The notes under the pieces were generated by a model. That model was not told where the DNA came from, did no database searches, and worked only from the letters and a program-made list of their open reading frames with translations. A stretch of 64,000 nt of DNA from Allobosea sp. (GTDB taxonomy: Bacteria; Pseudomonadota; Alphaproteobacteria; Rhizobiales; Beijerinckiaceae): the NCBI GenBank assembly GCA_024231975.1, contig JAAEQB010000049.1:1-64000 (forward strand), in the 5' to 3' direction. The position numbers and the translations under genes were made by a program. Shown piece after piece: positions 8,386 to 16,738 of this stretch (positions within the stretch are counted from its first letter, which is position 1; every line of letters begins with the position of its first letter).

Positions 8386-8658
8386 ATGACCCTTTCACGC
8401 GTCCTGTTACCCTTTGCTGCGTTCGCACTATTGAGCGGGCAGGTCTTTGCCCAGACTGCAGCACCGCCTGCAACCGCCGCCAAACCGGCCTCTCCGGTTA
8501 CGGCCCCTGCCAAGCCGGCGTCTCCGGCCGCGCAGCCGACCACGATGACTGCGGAAGCCAAGGCGGCGAAGTCGAAAGCCTGCTCGGCGGAGGCCGACAA
8601 GCAAGGCCTGCACGGCAAGGCCCGCAAGACATTTCGCAGCGACTGCAAGCGGCGTTGA
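8386..8658 (+). CDS. Small secreted PsiF-repeat protein
   Basis: The 90-residue product has a signal peptide (MTLSRVLLPFAAFALLSGQVFAQ, cut near residue 22), an Ala/Pro/Lys-rich linker (24-55) and a C-terminal PsiF-type repeat around AKSKACSAEADKQGLHGKAR to the C-terminus, with two Cys. PsiF was first seen as a phosphate-starvation-inducible protein in Escherichia coli; its function is unknown. AGGGG lies before the ATG. No operon partner is apparent. Confidence 0.75.
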   Translation: MTLSRVLLPFAAFALLSGQVFAQTAAPPATAAKPASPVTAPAKPASPAAQPTTMTAEAKAAKSKACSAEADKQGLHGKARKTFRSDCKRR

Positions 8659-9077
8659 CCGTTTGAAACGCCTGTAGAGCGGCGGACGAAGAGCGTTCGC
8701 TCGCCCCCTGCAACTGGCCAGCGGTCGAACATGGGCCGGATATCGCATTCTCGCGAACCGGCCTGGAGCCGCTGCGCCCAGGTGGGGGAGCCTTGCCCGA
8801 CGGGACCCGAGTGCCGCTCCAGTTTCTGGAGGGATCCCCGCATTTTCGTGCAATGTTCGCGTTGTATCTCGGCTGCGAAGCGGCATCGAACCCGCCCAGC
8901 CCGCGCCTCGTGAGGTCCTGCTGCTCTGGCACGGCCTTTGCCAAGCGTGTCGCCGGACGGGCCGAAGAGCCGCCTCGTCAGCTTCCGCATGTCGCGTTCG
9001 TCGATGCGCTGGAGCGTCCCCGTTCCGGATGTCACCGGTCGCGCGCACCGTTTCGTGCCGCACAGATAGGAGTCGGC
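8659..9077. other. 419-base stretch with no supported gene
   Basis: Open frames cross this stretch on both strands (for example minus 8498-8944 and plus 8793 into the next gene), but their products are Arg/Ser/Pro-rich with no recognisable pattern and lack good ribosome sites. The only clear signal is AGGAG at the far end, which serves the radical SAM gene. It may hold that gene's promoter. Confidence 0.5.
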
Positions 9078-10706
9078 ATGCAAACCGCCCGCAATCGGGT
9101 CTTGATGATCTATCCGGCCTTCAACGCCAACTCTTTCTGGAACTACAAGGCGACATGCGCACTCGCCGGAGCCCGCCATCCCGCCGCTCCGCTGGGATTG
9201 ATCACTGTCGCGGCCCTGCTCCCAACGACATGGGAGGTCCGCCTCGTCGACCTGAACACCGAGGAACTCGGCGTAGGGGATCTCGACTGGGCCGATCTCG
9301 TCATGACCGGAGGCATGCTGCCGCAGCAGGACGGCGCGCTCGCGGTCATCGAGATGTGCCGATCGCGCGGCAAGCCCGTCGTGGTCGGCGGCCCTGATGC
9401 GACCTCGACGCCGGAGATCTATGCCGCCGCCGATTTTCAGGTGCTCGGGGAAGCCGAGGAGATCATGGCCGATTTCGTCGCCGCCTGGACCGGAGGGGCG
9501 AGGAGCGGCGTCTTTCGCGCCGAAATGGGCAAGACCGACGTCACCAAGAGCCCGACGCCGCGTTTCGACCTTCTGACCTTCAAGAACTATCTGCATGTCG
9601 GCGTGCAGTTCTCGCGCGGCTGCCCGTTCAATTGCGAGTTCTGCGACATCATCGAGCTCTACGGGCGCGTGCCGCGCACCAAGACCAACGCGCAGGTCAT
9701 GGCCGAGCTCGATACCCTCTACGCGCTCGGCTATCGCGGCCATGTCGATTTCGTCGACGACAACCTGATCGGCAACAAGAAGGCGCTCAGGCAGTTCCTG
9801 CCGGCTCTCACGGACTGGATGAGGGAGAAGAACTCTCCGTTCGAGTTCTCGACCGAGGCCTCGATCAATCTTGCCGACGACCCCGCCTTGATGCAGGCGA
9901 TGAGCGAAGCCAACTTCTTCACGATCTTCGTCGGTATCGAGAGTCCCGACGCCGATACGCTGGTCTCGACGCAAAAGAAGCAGAACACCCGCCGCAGCCT
10001 GGCGGAGAGCGTTCACAAAATCTACCAGGCGGGGCTCTTCGTGAACGCCGGCTTCATCCTCGGTTTCGACAGTGAAAAAGGCAGCGTCGCCCGCGGCATG
10101 ATTGAATGCATCGAGGATACGGCGATCCCGATCTGCATGGTCGGCCTGCTCTATGCCCTGCCGAATACCCAGCTGACACGGCGCCTGGATCGCGAAGGCC
10201 GCCTCACCCTTCCCGATGATGCGGATCGCACGCAAGGGCTGGGCGACCAATGCACTGCCGGCCTCAATTTCGTGACCAGCCGCCCGCGTCGCGCCATCCT
10301 GTCGGACTACAAGGCCGTCCTGGAAGCTGTCTATGCGCCCGGCGCCTTCTTCGGCCGTGTTCGGCGGGTCGGTCGGATGCTCGACTGCACTCATCGCCGC
10401 CTGGAGCTGCCCCGATCGATGGAATGGCAGGAGCTGAAATCGTCCTGGCGCCTGTTCTGGCAGATGACGGTCGCTAAGGGCGGCGTGCGGCACGAGTTCT
10501 GGAAGACCGTGCTCGACTGCCTCGTCCATAATCGTCAGGCACTGCCCTATGTGCTGATGATGATGGCGCTCTATCTGCATCTCGGGCCGTTTTCCCGGCA
10601 TGTCATCGCCCAGCTCCAGCGGCAGATCGACAATCTGGGCGACGTTCAACCCGCAGCCTTTCCGGTGCGGCTGGATCGGCCGAAGGCGGCTGCGGTTGCC
10701 GTGTGA
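9078..10706 (+). CDS. B12-binding radical SAM protein with DUF4070-like C-terminus
   Basis: The 542-residue protein has a cobalamin-binding Rossmann domain (about 5-140) and a radical SAM domain with the cluster motif CPFNCEFC (C182, C186, C189, spacing Cx3Cx2C) followed by DIIELYGR. The C-terminal part (about 390-510) resembles DUF4070, which is shared with hopanoid methylases such as HpnP and HpnR. Enzymes of this class often methylate unactivated carbon. The substrate is unknown: no hopanoid genes are visible nearby and the N-terminus does not look like HpnP as I remember it. The start is set by AGGAG seven bases before the ATG. An upstream extension to 8793 is unsupported. Confidence 0.82.
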   Translation: MQTARNRVLMIYPAFNANSFWNYKATCALAGARHPAAPLGLITVAALLPTTWEVRLVDLNTEELGVGDLDWADLVMTGGMLPQQDGALAVIEMCRSRGKPVVVGGPDATSTPEIYAAADFQVLGEAEEIMADFVAAWTGGARSGVFRAEMGKTDVTKSPTPRFDLLTFKNYLHVGVQFSRGCPFNCEFCDIIELYGRVPRTKTNAQVMAELDTLYALGYRGHVDFVDDNLIGNKKALRQFLPALTDWMREKNSPFEFSTEASINLADDPALMQAMSEANFFTIFVGIESPDADTLVSTQKKQNTRRSLAESVHKIYQAGLFVNAGFILGFDSEKGSVARGMIECIEDTAIPICMVGLLYALPNTQLTRRLDREGRLTLPDDADRTQGLGDQCTAGLNFVTSRPRRAILSDYKAVLEAVYAPGAFFGRVRRVGRMLDCTHRRLELPRSMEWQELKSSWRLFWQMTVAKGGVRHEFWKTVLDCLVHNRQALPYVLMMMALYLHLGPFSRHVIAQLQRQIDNLGDVQPAAFPVRLDRPKAAAVAV

Positions 10707-10827
10707 AAATGGCATCGCTGATGACAGCGCCGCGCAGGCATGCCCTGTCGCTCGACGCACATTCGGTTGGGCCGGGATCCGCTGAACGGACCGTGTACGA
10801 CATCCGACAGTTGAGCATGTCTCGATC

Positions 10828-10850
10828 GCGAAAGTGGGTCCCACTTTCGC
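10828..10850. repeat. Perfect 11-bp-arm palindrome
   Basis: GCGAAAGTGGG and CCCACTTTCGC flank a single T. A second self-complementary stretch GAACATGTTC follows at 10853-10862. Together they lie just before the WD40 gene. This could be a dispersed repeat unit, a regulator site, or a terminator for the radical SAM gene. Confidence 0.5.
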
Positions 10851-10874
10851 CGAACATGTTCTAGACCGACATCC

Positions 10875-11885
10875 ATGGATTCGATCAGCAAACCGGTCTC
10901 GCTGCGCGAGCATGTCGTTCCCGTCGAAGCCGGCGAGCATGTCGTCGGCGCTGTCTGGCTGAAGCAGACGCTGGCGCTCGCCCTCGCCGATGGCCGGGTG
11001 CTGCGCTGGCGCGACGGCGAGACTGAGAGCGTCGAGGCGCATGGCGGCGGCCTGCTCTGCATCGCCTCGGACGGCGGGCGCCTGATCAGCGGCGGCGATG
11101 ACGGCCGCGTCGTTGCGACATCAGCCGAGGGCGTGCCGGAAGAGCTGGCACGCGATCAGAAACGGCGCTGGATCGATGCCGTCACCGTGTCGCCCTCCGG
11201 CAGCATCGCCTGGAACAGTGGCCGCGATGTTCACGCCCGCGACGACAAGGGTAGGGTCAGGTCGATCGAGGTCGCCTCGACGCCGCAGGGCCTTAGCCTG
11301 GCGCCGAAGGGCTATCGCCTCGCCATCGCCCAGATGAACGGCGTGCTGCTCTGGTACCCCAACACCGAGGCCAAGCCCGACTTCCTGGAATGGAAGGGCT
11401 CGCATCTCGACGTGACCTGGTCGCCGGACGGGCGCTTCATCGTCACTTCGATGCAGGAGAATGCGCTGCATGGCTGGCGCCTCGGCGAGAAGCCGAACCA
11501 TATGCGCATGACGGGCTATCCGGCGAAGCCCCGCTCGCTGTCCTGGTCGCATGACGGGCTCTGGCTCGCCTCCAGCGGCGCCGATGCCGCGATCGTCTGG
11601 CCGTTCCAGGGCGAGGGGCCGACCGGCAAGGCGCCGCGCGAATGCGGCGCGCGCCACGCCAAGGTCACGCGCGTCGCCTTCCATCCCAAGGCGCTGGTTC
11701 TGGCGATCGGCTACGATGACGGCTGCATCCTGCTGGTCCGCCTGACCGACGCTTCCGAACTCCTGGTGCGGCCGGCGCAGCGCGGCAGCGGCATCACCGC
11801 CTTCGCCTGGGACAAGCTCGGCAAGCGCCTCGCCTTCGGCACCGAGGACGGCGAAGCCGGCGTGCTGACGCTGCCGGGCGGCTGA
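10875..11885 (+). CDS. WD40-repeat protein
   Basis: The 336-residue protein has six or seven degenerate WD40 blades. Clear blade ends include LISGGDDGRVVA, VTWSPDGRFIVTS, LSWSHDGLWLASSGADAAIVW, VAFHPKALVLAIGYDDGCILLV and FAWDKLGKRLAFGTEDGEAGV (each quoted as a fragment). No signal peptide or membrane span is visible, so a cytosolic scaffold role is likely. It is followed after six bases by a small Cys protein gene, so the two form an operon. From general knowledge, similar WD40 genes occur beside COG0523 GTPase genes in other rhizobia; here two other genes separate them. A link to metal handling is inference. Confidence 0.8.
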   Translation: MDSISKPVSLREHVVPVEAGEHVVGAVWLKQTLALALADGRVLRWRDGETESVEAHGGGLLCIASDGGRLISGGDDGRVVATSAEGVPEELARDQKRRWIDAVTVSPSGSIAWNSGRDVHARDDKGRVRSIEVASTPQGLSLAPKGYRLAIAQMNGVLLWYPNTEAKPDFLEWKGSHLDVTWSPDGRFIVTSMQENALHGWRLGEKPNHMRMTGYPAKPRSLSWSHDGLWLASSGADAAIVWPFQGEGPTGKAPRECGARHAKVTRVAFHPKALVLAIGYDDGCILLVRLTDASELLVRPAQRGSGITAFAWDKLGKRLAFGTEDGEAGVLTLPGG

Positions 11886-11891
11886 GCAGCG

Positions 11892-12167
11892 ATGCGCTTC
11901 GGCCTGTTCGGCAAGGACAAGCGCGAGGCCGCCGGGGCCGATGCCGCGGCGCAGGTCAAGCGGCAGGTGCGCGAGCTGCTCGGCCTGCCCGAGAGCGCCG
12001 TGATCGCCGTCAACGAGATCCTCTGCGCCGACCCCGCCTGCCCCGGCACCGAGACGGTGATCCTGGTGATGAAGCCCGGCGAGAAGACGAGGGCGTTCAA
12101 GGCCCAGATGGGGCTGGCGGAGCTGACGCCGGAGGCGCTGGCGCAGGCATTGTCTGCCGCGCAGTAA
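11892..12167 (+). CDS. Small uncharacterised protein with a CADPACPG motif
   Basis: The 91-residue product starts MRFGLFGKDKREAAG. It then has an amphipathic helix (VKRQVRELLGLP), a core VIAVNEILCADPACPGTETV with two Cys five residues apart, and a C-terminal helix. The Cys pair with a nearby Asp could hold a metal. It follows the WD40 gene by six bases and probably shares its mRNA. I know of no named function. Confidence 0.7.
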   Translation: MRFGLFGKDKREAAGADAAAQVKRQVRELLGLPESAVIAVNEILCADPACPGTETVILVMKPGEKTRAFKAQMGLAELTPEALAQALSAAQ

Positions 12168-12199
12168 AGTATTCTTCCTTCGTAAAACCCGTCGTGCTA

Positions 12200-12213
12200 G
12201 GTTACATGTAACC
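12200..12213. promoter_or_regulatory. Palindromic operator before mazE/mazF
   Basis: GGTTACATGTAACC is a perfect 14-base palindrome 17 bases before the antitoxin ATG, in a more AT-rich stretch. Antitoxins of this type commonly repress their own operon from such a site (inference). Confidence 0.6.
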
Positions 12214-12230
12214 GAAGCGAAGGGTGTGAG

Positions 12231-12443
12231 ATGACATCTCCGGGCAGCAAGCTCAAGGTCCGCCGCCATCGCGAGCGGCTGCGTGAGCAGGGGCTGCGGC
12301 CAATCCAGATCTGGGTTCCGGATGTCCGGGCCGCCGGTTTCCGGGCCGAAGCACATCGCCAGTCGCAGGCGGTAGCGCGGAGCACGCAGGCGGCGGAAGA
12401 CCAAGCCTTCATCGACGCAATCTCGGTAGGCGAAGCCGAATGA
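12231..12443 (+). CDS. mazE: MazE-family antitoxin (DUF3018)
   Basis: The 70-residue protein fits the DUF3018 antitoxin pattern: KLKVRRHRERLREQGLRPIQ, then IWVPDVRAAGFRAEAHRQS, ending in an acidic tail that would wrap the toxin. The basic N-terminal helix is the likely DNA-binding part. The stop overlaps the toxin start by four bases, giving translational coupling. Confidence 0.85.
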   Translation: MTSPGSKLKVRRHRERLREQGLRPIQIWVPDVRAAGFRAEAHRQSQAVARSTQAAEDQAFIDAISVGEAE

Positions 12444-12793
12444 AGCGCGGCGAGGTCTGGACCGTTTCCGGCGGCCCGGACTATGCCGGCAAGCCGCGGC
12501 CGGTGGTGATCGTCCAGGATGACAATTTCGACGCGACCATGTCGATCACCGTTTGTGCTTTCACCTCCGACGAGACCGACGCGCCGCTGTTCCGGCTGCC
12601 GATAACACCCGAAGCCCGCAATGGCTTGCGCTCGCCCAGCCGGCTCATGGTCGACAAGCTGACTACGGTCCCGAAGAGCAAGCTCGGCGAGCGCATCGGA
12701 AAGCTCGACGATGAGGACATGGTGCGGCTCAACCGGGCGATCGCGGTGTTCTTGGGACTGGGGGCATCGCCGCGGACGAGCGGCGGCGAATGA
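12440..12793 (+). CDS. mazF: MazF/PemK-family endoribonuclease toxin
   Basis: The 117-residue product opens with the MazF pattern MKRGEVWTVSG, then GKPRPVVIVQDDNFD (the RP-VV strand and loop) and a late SRLMVDKLTTVPKSKLGERIG, where Ser and Lys contribute to the fold core. Such toxins cut single-stranded mRNA and slow growth when the antitoxin is lost. It overlaps mazE by four bases. No truncation is visible. Confidence 0.87.
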   Translation: MKRGEVWTVSGGPDYAGKPRPVVIVQDDNFDATMSITVCAFTSDETDAPLFRLPITPEARNGLRSPSRLMVDKLTTVPKSKLGERIGKLDDEDMVRLNRAIAVFLGLGASPRTSGGE

Positions 12794-12890
12794 TGTGGCC
12801 AGTGACGCGCCTCTCGCAGCCGACAATCTCTGTCAGGAATGAGGGTGCTCGCCACTTATCGATGCATCCACTTGCAACTAGCTTGCTCCC

Positions 12891-14045
12891 ATGGCGACGC
12901 GACCGCGAAAGATTCTAACCCTCGACAAGGCGGAAGCGCGCCGGATCTGGCTCAAGGCCCAGAAGCTCGACGCGCGTGAGCCATTCGGCTCCGGCCCGGA
13001 GGCGACGACCGCCGCCGTCGCCCATCTCGGCTATGTCCAGATCGACACGATCAACGTGGTCGAGCGCTGCCACCATCATATCCTCTATAGCCGGATCCCG
13101 GACTATCGCCGTGACGATCTCGCGCAGGCGCAGTCGCAGGACAAGGCGGTGTTCGAGTACTGGACGCATGCGCTGTCCTATGTCCCCACCGCCGACCTGC
13201 GCTATTTCCTGCCGGCGATGAAGGCCCATCGCGCCGAGCCCAAGCGCTGGGCCTCGGTCGGCAGCCGCGAGGAGACGCGCAAGCTGCTGCGCCGCATCCG
13301 CAAGGACGGCGCCCTCACCATACGCGACATCGACACCGACGTGCTGGTCGAGAAAACGCATCTCTGGGCCAGCAAGAAGCCGTCAAAAGGCCTGCTCGAG
13401 CGCGCCTTCTACGATGGCGAACTCGCGATCTCCGCCCGCTCCGGCATGCTCAAGACCTATGAGCTGATCAACCGGCATTTCGGCTGGGATAAGCAGCCGA
13501 CGCCGGCATCGGAACGCCAGATTGCGGCCTACAAGCTCGACCGCGCCCTGCGCGCTCAGGGCATCGTCAATCTCGATTCGATCTGCCATCTCGACGCGCC
13601 TAGCAAGAAAGGCGTCGCGGAGCTGATCGCCTCGCGCGTCAGGCGCAAGGAGTTGGTGCCGGTCGCGATCGAGGGCGCGGACAGGGTGCCGCATTGGGCG
13701 AGGCCGGCGGTGCTCGAACCATCCGCGCCGGCGGACGACAGCCTCGTCCACATCCTCTCCCCCTTCGATCCGTTGATCATCCGGCGCAAGCGGCTGAAGT
13801 TGTTCTTCGGCTACGATCACATCTTCGAAGCCTACCTGCCGAAGGAGAAGCGCGTCTTCGGTTATTTTGGCCTGCCGGTGCTGGCGGGAGATCGCATCGT
13901 CGCTGTCGCCGATCTCAAGACCGACAGGGCGGCGCGCAAGCTCCTGGTGCAGCAATGGACCTGGCTGGAGCCGGAGCCGTCTGCGGAGCTTAAGCGGCAG
14001 GTCGACGAGGAGATGGGACGCTTCGAGCGCTTCCAGCTGGGGTGA
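12891..14045 (+). CDS. YcaQ/AlkX-like winged-helix DNA glycosylase
   Basis: The 384-residue protein belongs to the HTH_42/YcaQ family, which includes interstrand-crosslink glycosylases. The catalytic-type motif QID (Q50-D52) in YVQIDTINVV matches the QxD form of YcaQ rather than the QxQ of AlkZ. Further landmarks are RCHHHILYSRIPDYR and FEYWTHALSYVP. A C-terminal domain (about 280-370) holds LSPFDPLIIRRKRL, GYFGLPVLAGDRIV and DLKTDR. The activity is inferred from family, not shown. Confidence 0.8.
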   Translation: MATRPRKILTLDKAEARRIWLKAQKLDAREPFGSGPEATTAAVAHLGYVQIDTINVVERCHHHILYSRIPDYRRDDLAQAQSQDKAVFEYWTHALSYVPTADLRYFLPAMKAHRAEPKRWASVGSREETRKLLRRIRKDGALTIRDIDTDVLVEKTHLWASKKPSKGLLERAFYDGELAISARSGMLKTYELINRHFGWDKQPTPASERQIAAYKLDRALRAQGIVNLDSICHLDAPSKKGVAELIASRVRRKELVPVAIEGADRVPHWARPAVLEPSAPADDSLVHILSPFDPLIIRRKRLKLFFGYDHIFEAYLPKEKRVFGYFGLPVLAGDRIVAVADLKTDRAARKLLVQQWTWLEPEPSAELKRQVDEEMGRFERFQLG

Positions 14046-14051
14046 GCACAC

Positions 14052-14093
14052 CGTCCTTCCGGGCTCTTCGCTGCGCGAAGCTCCGGAATGACG
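14052..14093. repeat. REP-like hairpin between convergent genes
   Basis: The outer arms CTTCCGG and CCGGAATG and the inner arms CTTCGC and GCGAAG form a hairpin in the gap between the YcaQ-like and DUF459 genes. A dispersed repeat that doubles as a terminator is the likely reading. Confidence 0.45.
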
Positions 14094-14097
14094 ACGT

Positions 14098-15348
14098 TCA
14101 ATTGCTTCGCGGCCAGCGGAAATCGTCGGCGCGGCCGGGGCGCGGCTCGGGTGCGATGCCTTGGCCGAAGACGCGGTCGAGGCCTGCTGCGACATCGCCG
14201 CGCCCGCGCGCTTCCTGGATCGAGGCGATCAGCGCCGCATCGCCGCCCGGGGAGACCGCCCCGGTCAAAGGCAGGATCGGGCCGGCGAGCGGCCGGGGCG
14301 GGGCCACCGGCACGAGCGGGAGATCGGTCGGGATGCCGCTGACCATGCGGTCGATCAGGCGCTCGACATCCATGGGCTGCGGCGCCGGCGCGGGCGTGCC
14401 CTCTGCCTCGGGAGGAACGGGCAGGGCGATGACATTCTGCGTCGGCGTTCTTTCCAGGATGCGGCGGATGACGACGTCGACGAAATGCGCGGCCTTGCGG
14501 GCGCCTGCCTTGGTGAAATGCACGCCGTCGCCGAGCCGCAGCCGGGCGACCTGGCCGTTCACGTCGGGGCCCATGGCGGTATAGCGGTTCTCGCTGTCGA
14601 CATAGGCGCCCCAGAGATCGACGAACTCGCCGCCGGCCGCCTCAGTGCTCTTGCGGAAAAGATCGTTCAGCGTGGTCAGATCGGCCGAGAGGCGCGCATT
14701 CTGCATCGCTGGCGCGCCGACCCAGATCAGCGGCACGCGCTTGGCGCTGAAGGCAGTGGCGACGGCCTCGATCCTGGCCTTGTAGAGCTGGAGCCAGCGC
14801 TCGCTCAGCGGCTCATGGGTGATCTCGCCCTCGCGGATCACCTGGCGGTCGTTCGGCCCGAGCACGACGACGCCGACCATGACCTTCGCATCCGCCGCGA
14901 GGAGCTCGGCGGCGGCCTTCGGCCAGTCGTAGAAATCGGTGCGGACCAGCCCGCTATCGGCCTTGGCCTTGTTCTCGACGGCGACGTCGGCACGGTCCTG
15001 CAGGCTGTCCTCCAGCCCCTCGGCGATCTGCCCGGCGAGCGTGTCGCCGATGACCAGGACATGGTGGTTGACGTCGACCTTGGGGATGACCGGATCGTCG
15101 CGGACAACGACGCGCGTCGGAGCACGGCGCTGCTGGACTGGGGCGACGCGCTGCCGTTGTTGCCGCGGCTGAGTCGCCGGCTTCTCCGGAATCTGCCAGA
15201 ACATGTTGAACAGGCTGCGCCCCTGCGGCGGCGCCTGCGGTATCCGGCCGGGCGGCACCGGGTTCTGGGCGATCGAGACCGGTCCGCCGGTGACGAGCAC
15301 GAGCAGGGCCGCTGCCAGGACCATGAAGAGCGAACGCAGGCGCATCAT
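14098..15348 (-). CDS. DUF459-family SGNH-hydrolase-like protein
   Basis: The 416-residue protein has an N-terminal signal or anchor segment (SLFMVLAAALLVLVTGG), a Pro/Gln/Arg-rich linker (to about 80), an SGNH fold (about 90-300) and a Pro-rich tail. SGNH block I reads VLVIGDTLAG, so the usual nucleophile Ser is Thr. Block III is VVLGPND, and block V is GDGVHFTKAGARK with the Asp and His present. The family is thought to act on envelope polysaccharides. Ser-to-Thr replacement makes activity uncertain. Two ATGs in tandem (15348 and 15345) follow GAGAGC; the second has the better spacing. The next gene upstream is a peptidoglycan lyase. Confidence 0.75.
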   Translation of the reverse strand: MMRLRSLFMVLAAALLVLVTGGPVSIAQNPVPPGRIPQAPPQGRSLFNMFWQIPEKPATQPRQQRQRVAPVQQRRAPTRVVVRDDPVIPKVDVNHHVLVIGDTLAGQIAEGLEDSLQDRADVAVENKAKADSGLVRTDFYDWPKAAAELLAADAKVMVGVVVLGPNDRQVIREGEITHEPLSERWLQLYKARIEAVATAFSAKRVPLIWVGAPAMQNARLSADLTTLNDLFRKSTEAAGGEFVDLWGAYVDSENRYTAMGPDVNGQVARLRLGDGVHFTKAGARKAAHFVDVVIRRILERTPTQNVIALPVPPEAEGTPAPAPQPMDVERLIDRMVSGIPTDLPLVPVAPPRPLAGPILPLTGAVSPGGDAALIASIQEARGRGDVAAGLDRVFGQGIAPEPRPGRADDFRWPRSN

Positions 15349-15387
15349 GCTCTCGATCGGCGCCGGTCGGACGCCGGCGCCGAGAGC
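15349..15387 (-). promoter_or_regulatory. Hairpin covering the DUF459 ribosome site
   Basis: On the minus strand, arms GCTCTC-GGCGCCGG and CCGGCGCC-GAGAGC (with a four-base bulge) pair around a seven-base loop and end directly at the start codon. The only Shine-Dalgarno-like bases, GAGAG, lie in the 3' arm. The hairpin may therefore limit translation. It may also be a simple terminator for the gene upstream. Confidence 0.45.
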
Positions 15388-15412
15388 AATATAGTCGCGA
15401 TCGCCCGCTTCG

Positions 15413-16648
15413 TCAGCGGGGCGCCTTCATCCGCGTCAGCAGAGCCGGCGTCGGATAGCCGTCGGCGAGCAGACCGACACGCAATTGGTACTGCCGGACC
15501 GCCTCGCGCGTGCCAGTGCCGATGCGCCCGTCGGCGTCGTGATTGTAGAGGCCCAGTCCCTTAAGCCGGCGCTGGACGTCGGTGATCCCGGCCTTGTCGA
15601 GGCGCGGCGCCTTCACCGGCCAGTCGCCCTGCAGCGCAGGGCGACCCATGATCCGGTCGCCGAGATGGCCGACGGCAAGCGCATAGGCGTCGGAGGAATT
15701 GTACTTCTTGATGACGTCGAAATTCGCGGTCAGCAGCAGGGCCGGGCCGGTATGGCCGGCGGGGTAGAACAGGCGCGCCTCGCCGGAGGAGGGGAGGGAG
15801 CCGCCATCCGCCCGGCGCACACCGGCCGAGCGGAAGGACGAGAAGCTGGCGCGGTAGAGATTGTGGTCGAAGCCCTCGGGCACCACGACCTCGATGCCCC
15901 AGGGCAGGCCGGGGGTCCAGCCATAGCCCTTGAGGTAATTGGCGGTCGAGGCGATGGCGTCGCTGGTCGAGGTCCAGATGTCGGCATGGCCGTCGCCGGT
16001 CTGGTCGACCGCGTATTTCATGTAGCTCGACGGCATGAACTGGGTGTGGCCCATCGCGCCCGCCCAGGAGCCGCGCAGTTCGCTGCGCTCGACATAGCCC
16101 TTCTCGATCAGCTCCAGCGCGGTCAGGAGCTCGTCACGGAAGAAGTCGCCGCGATAGCGGATGTTCGCCAGCGTCGCGAGCGAACGGATCACGTCCTTGT
16201 CGCCCTTGAACGAGCCGTAATTGGTCTCCATCCCCCAGATGCCGAGGATGATCTCCTTGGGCACGCCGTAGCGGGATTCGGCCTGGGCCAGCACGCTGGC
16301 ATGGGCGTCGAGCATCTCGCGGCCGCGCGAGATCCGGCCGCCGCCGACGGCGCTGTTGAGATAGCTCCAGATCGGCGCGGTGAATTCCGACTGCTTGCGG
16401 GTCAGCGCGACGATGGACGGGTCTGGCGTCACACCCTGGAACGCCAGGTCGAAGGTCTTGCGCGAGATGCCGCGCGCCTGCGCCATCGGCCAGAGCGTCT
16501 TCAGGAAGCCGTCGAGGCCCGGCGCGGCGGGCCGCGCTTCGGGCTTGGGAACTTGCGCCCGCGCCGGATTGATCGAACCCGTCGTCTGCGCGAGCGCCGG
16601 CCCGAGGCCGAGCGCCACGGCGAAGGCGAGAACGGTGACGGGGCGCAT
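15413..16648 (-). CDS. Lytic murein transglycosylase, MltB type, with peptidoglycan-binding domain
   Basis: The 411-residue protein has a signal peptide (MRPVTVLAFAVALGLGPALAQ), an SLT_2/MltB domain (about 40-335) and a C-terminal peptidoglycan-binding domain (VQRRLKGLGLYNHDADGRIG, about 345-410). The catalytic Glu is in ILGIWGMETNYGSF, and GAMGHTQFMPSSY is a family landmark. It would cleave glycan strands in the periplasm, releasing 1,6-anhydro-muropeptides. The start at 16648 is chosen because AGAGGAGC precedes it and the signal peptide follows; the longer frame from 16687 is rejected. Confidence 0.9.
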   Translation of the reverse strand: MRPVTVLAFAVALGLGPALAQTTGSINPARAQVPKPEARPAAPGLDGFLKTLWPMAQARGISRKTFDLAFQGVTPDPSIVALTRKQSEFTAPIWSYLNSAVGGGRISRGREMLDAHASVLAQAESRYGVPKEIILGIWGMETNYGSFKGDKDVIRSLATLANIRYRGDFFRDELLTALELIEKGYVERSELRGSWAGAMGHTQFMPSSYMKYAVDQTGDGHADIWTSTSDAIASTANYLKGYGWTPGLPWGIEVVVPEGFDHNLYRASFSSFRSAGVRRADGGSLPSSGEARLFYPAGHTGPALLLTANFDVIKKYNSSDAYALAVGHLGDRIMGRPALQGDWPVKAPRLDKAGITDVQRRLKGLGLYNHDADGRIGTGTREAVRQYQLRVGLLADGYPTPALLTRMKAPR

Positions 16649-16738
16649 GGTTGCTCCTCTGGCTCGGTCGCGGTGTCTTTCCACCACAGCGCCCGATCGA
16701 GGTTAACCATGGGTTAACGCCGCGCCAAATCCTGTTGC

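Noticed and set aside
8428..9063. Minus-strand open frame of 211 codons
   Set aside because: The product is Arg/Ala/Pro-rich without family pattern, overlaps the PsiF-like gene and has no good ribosome site.
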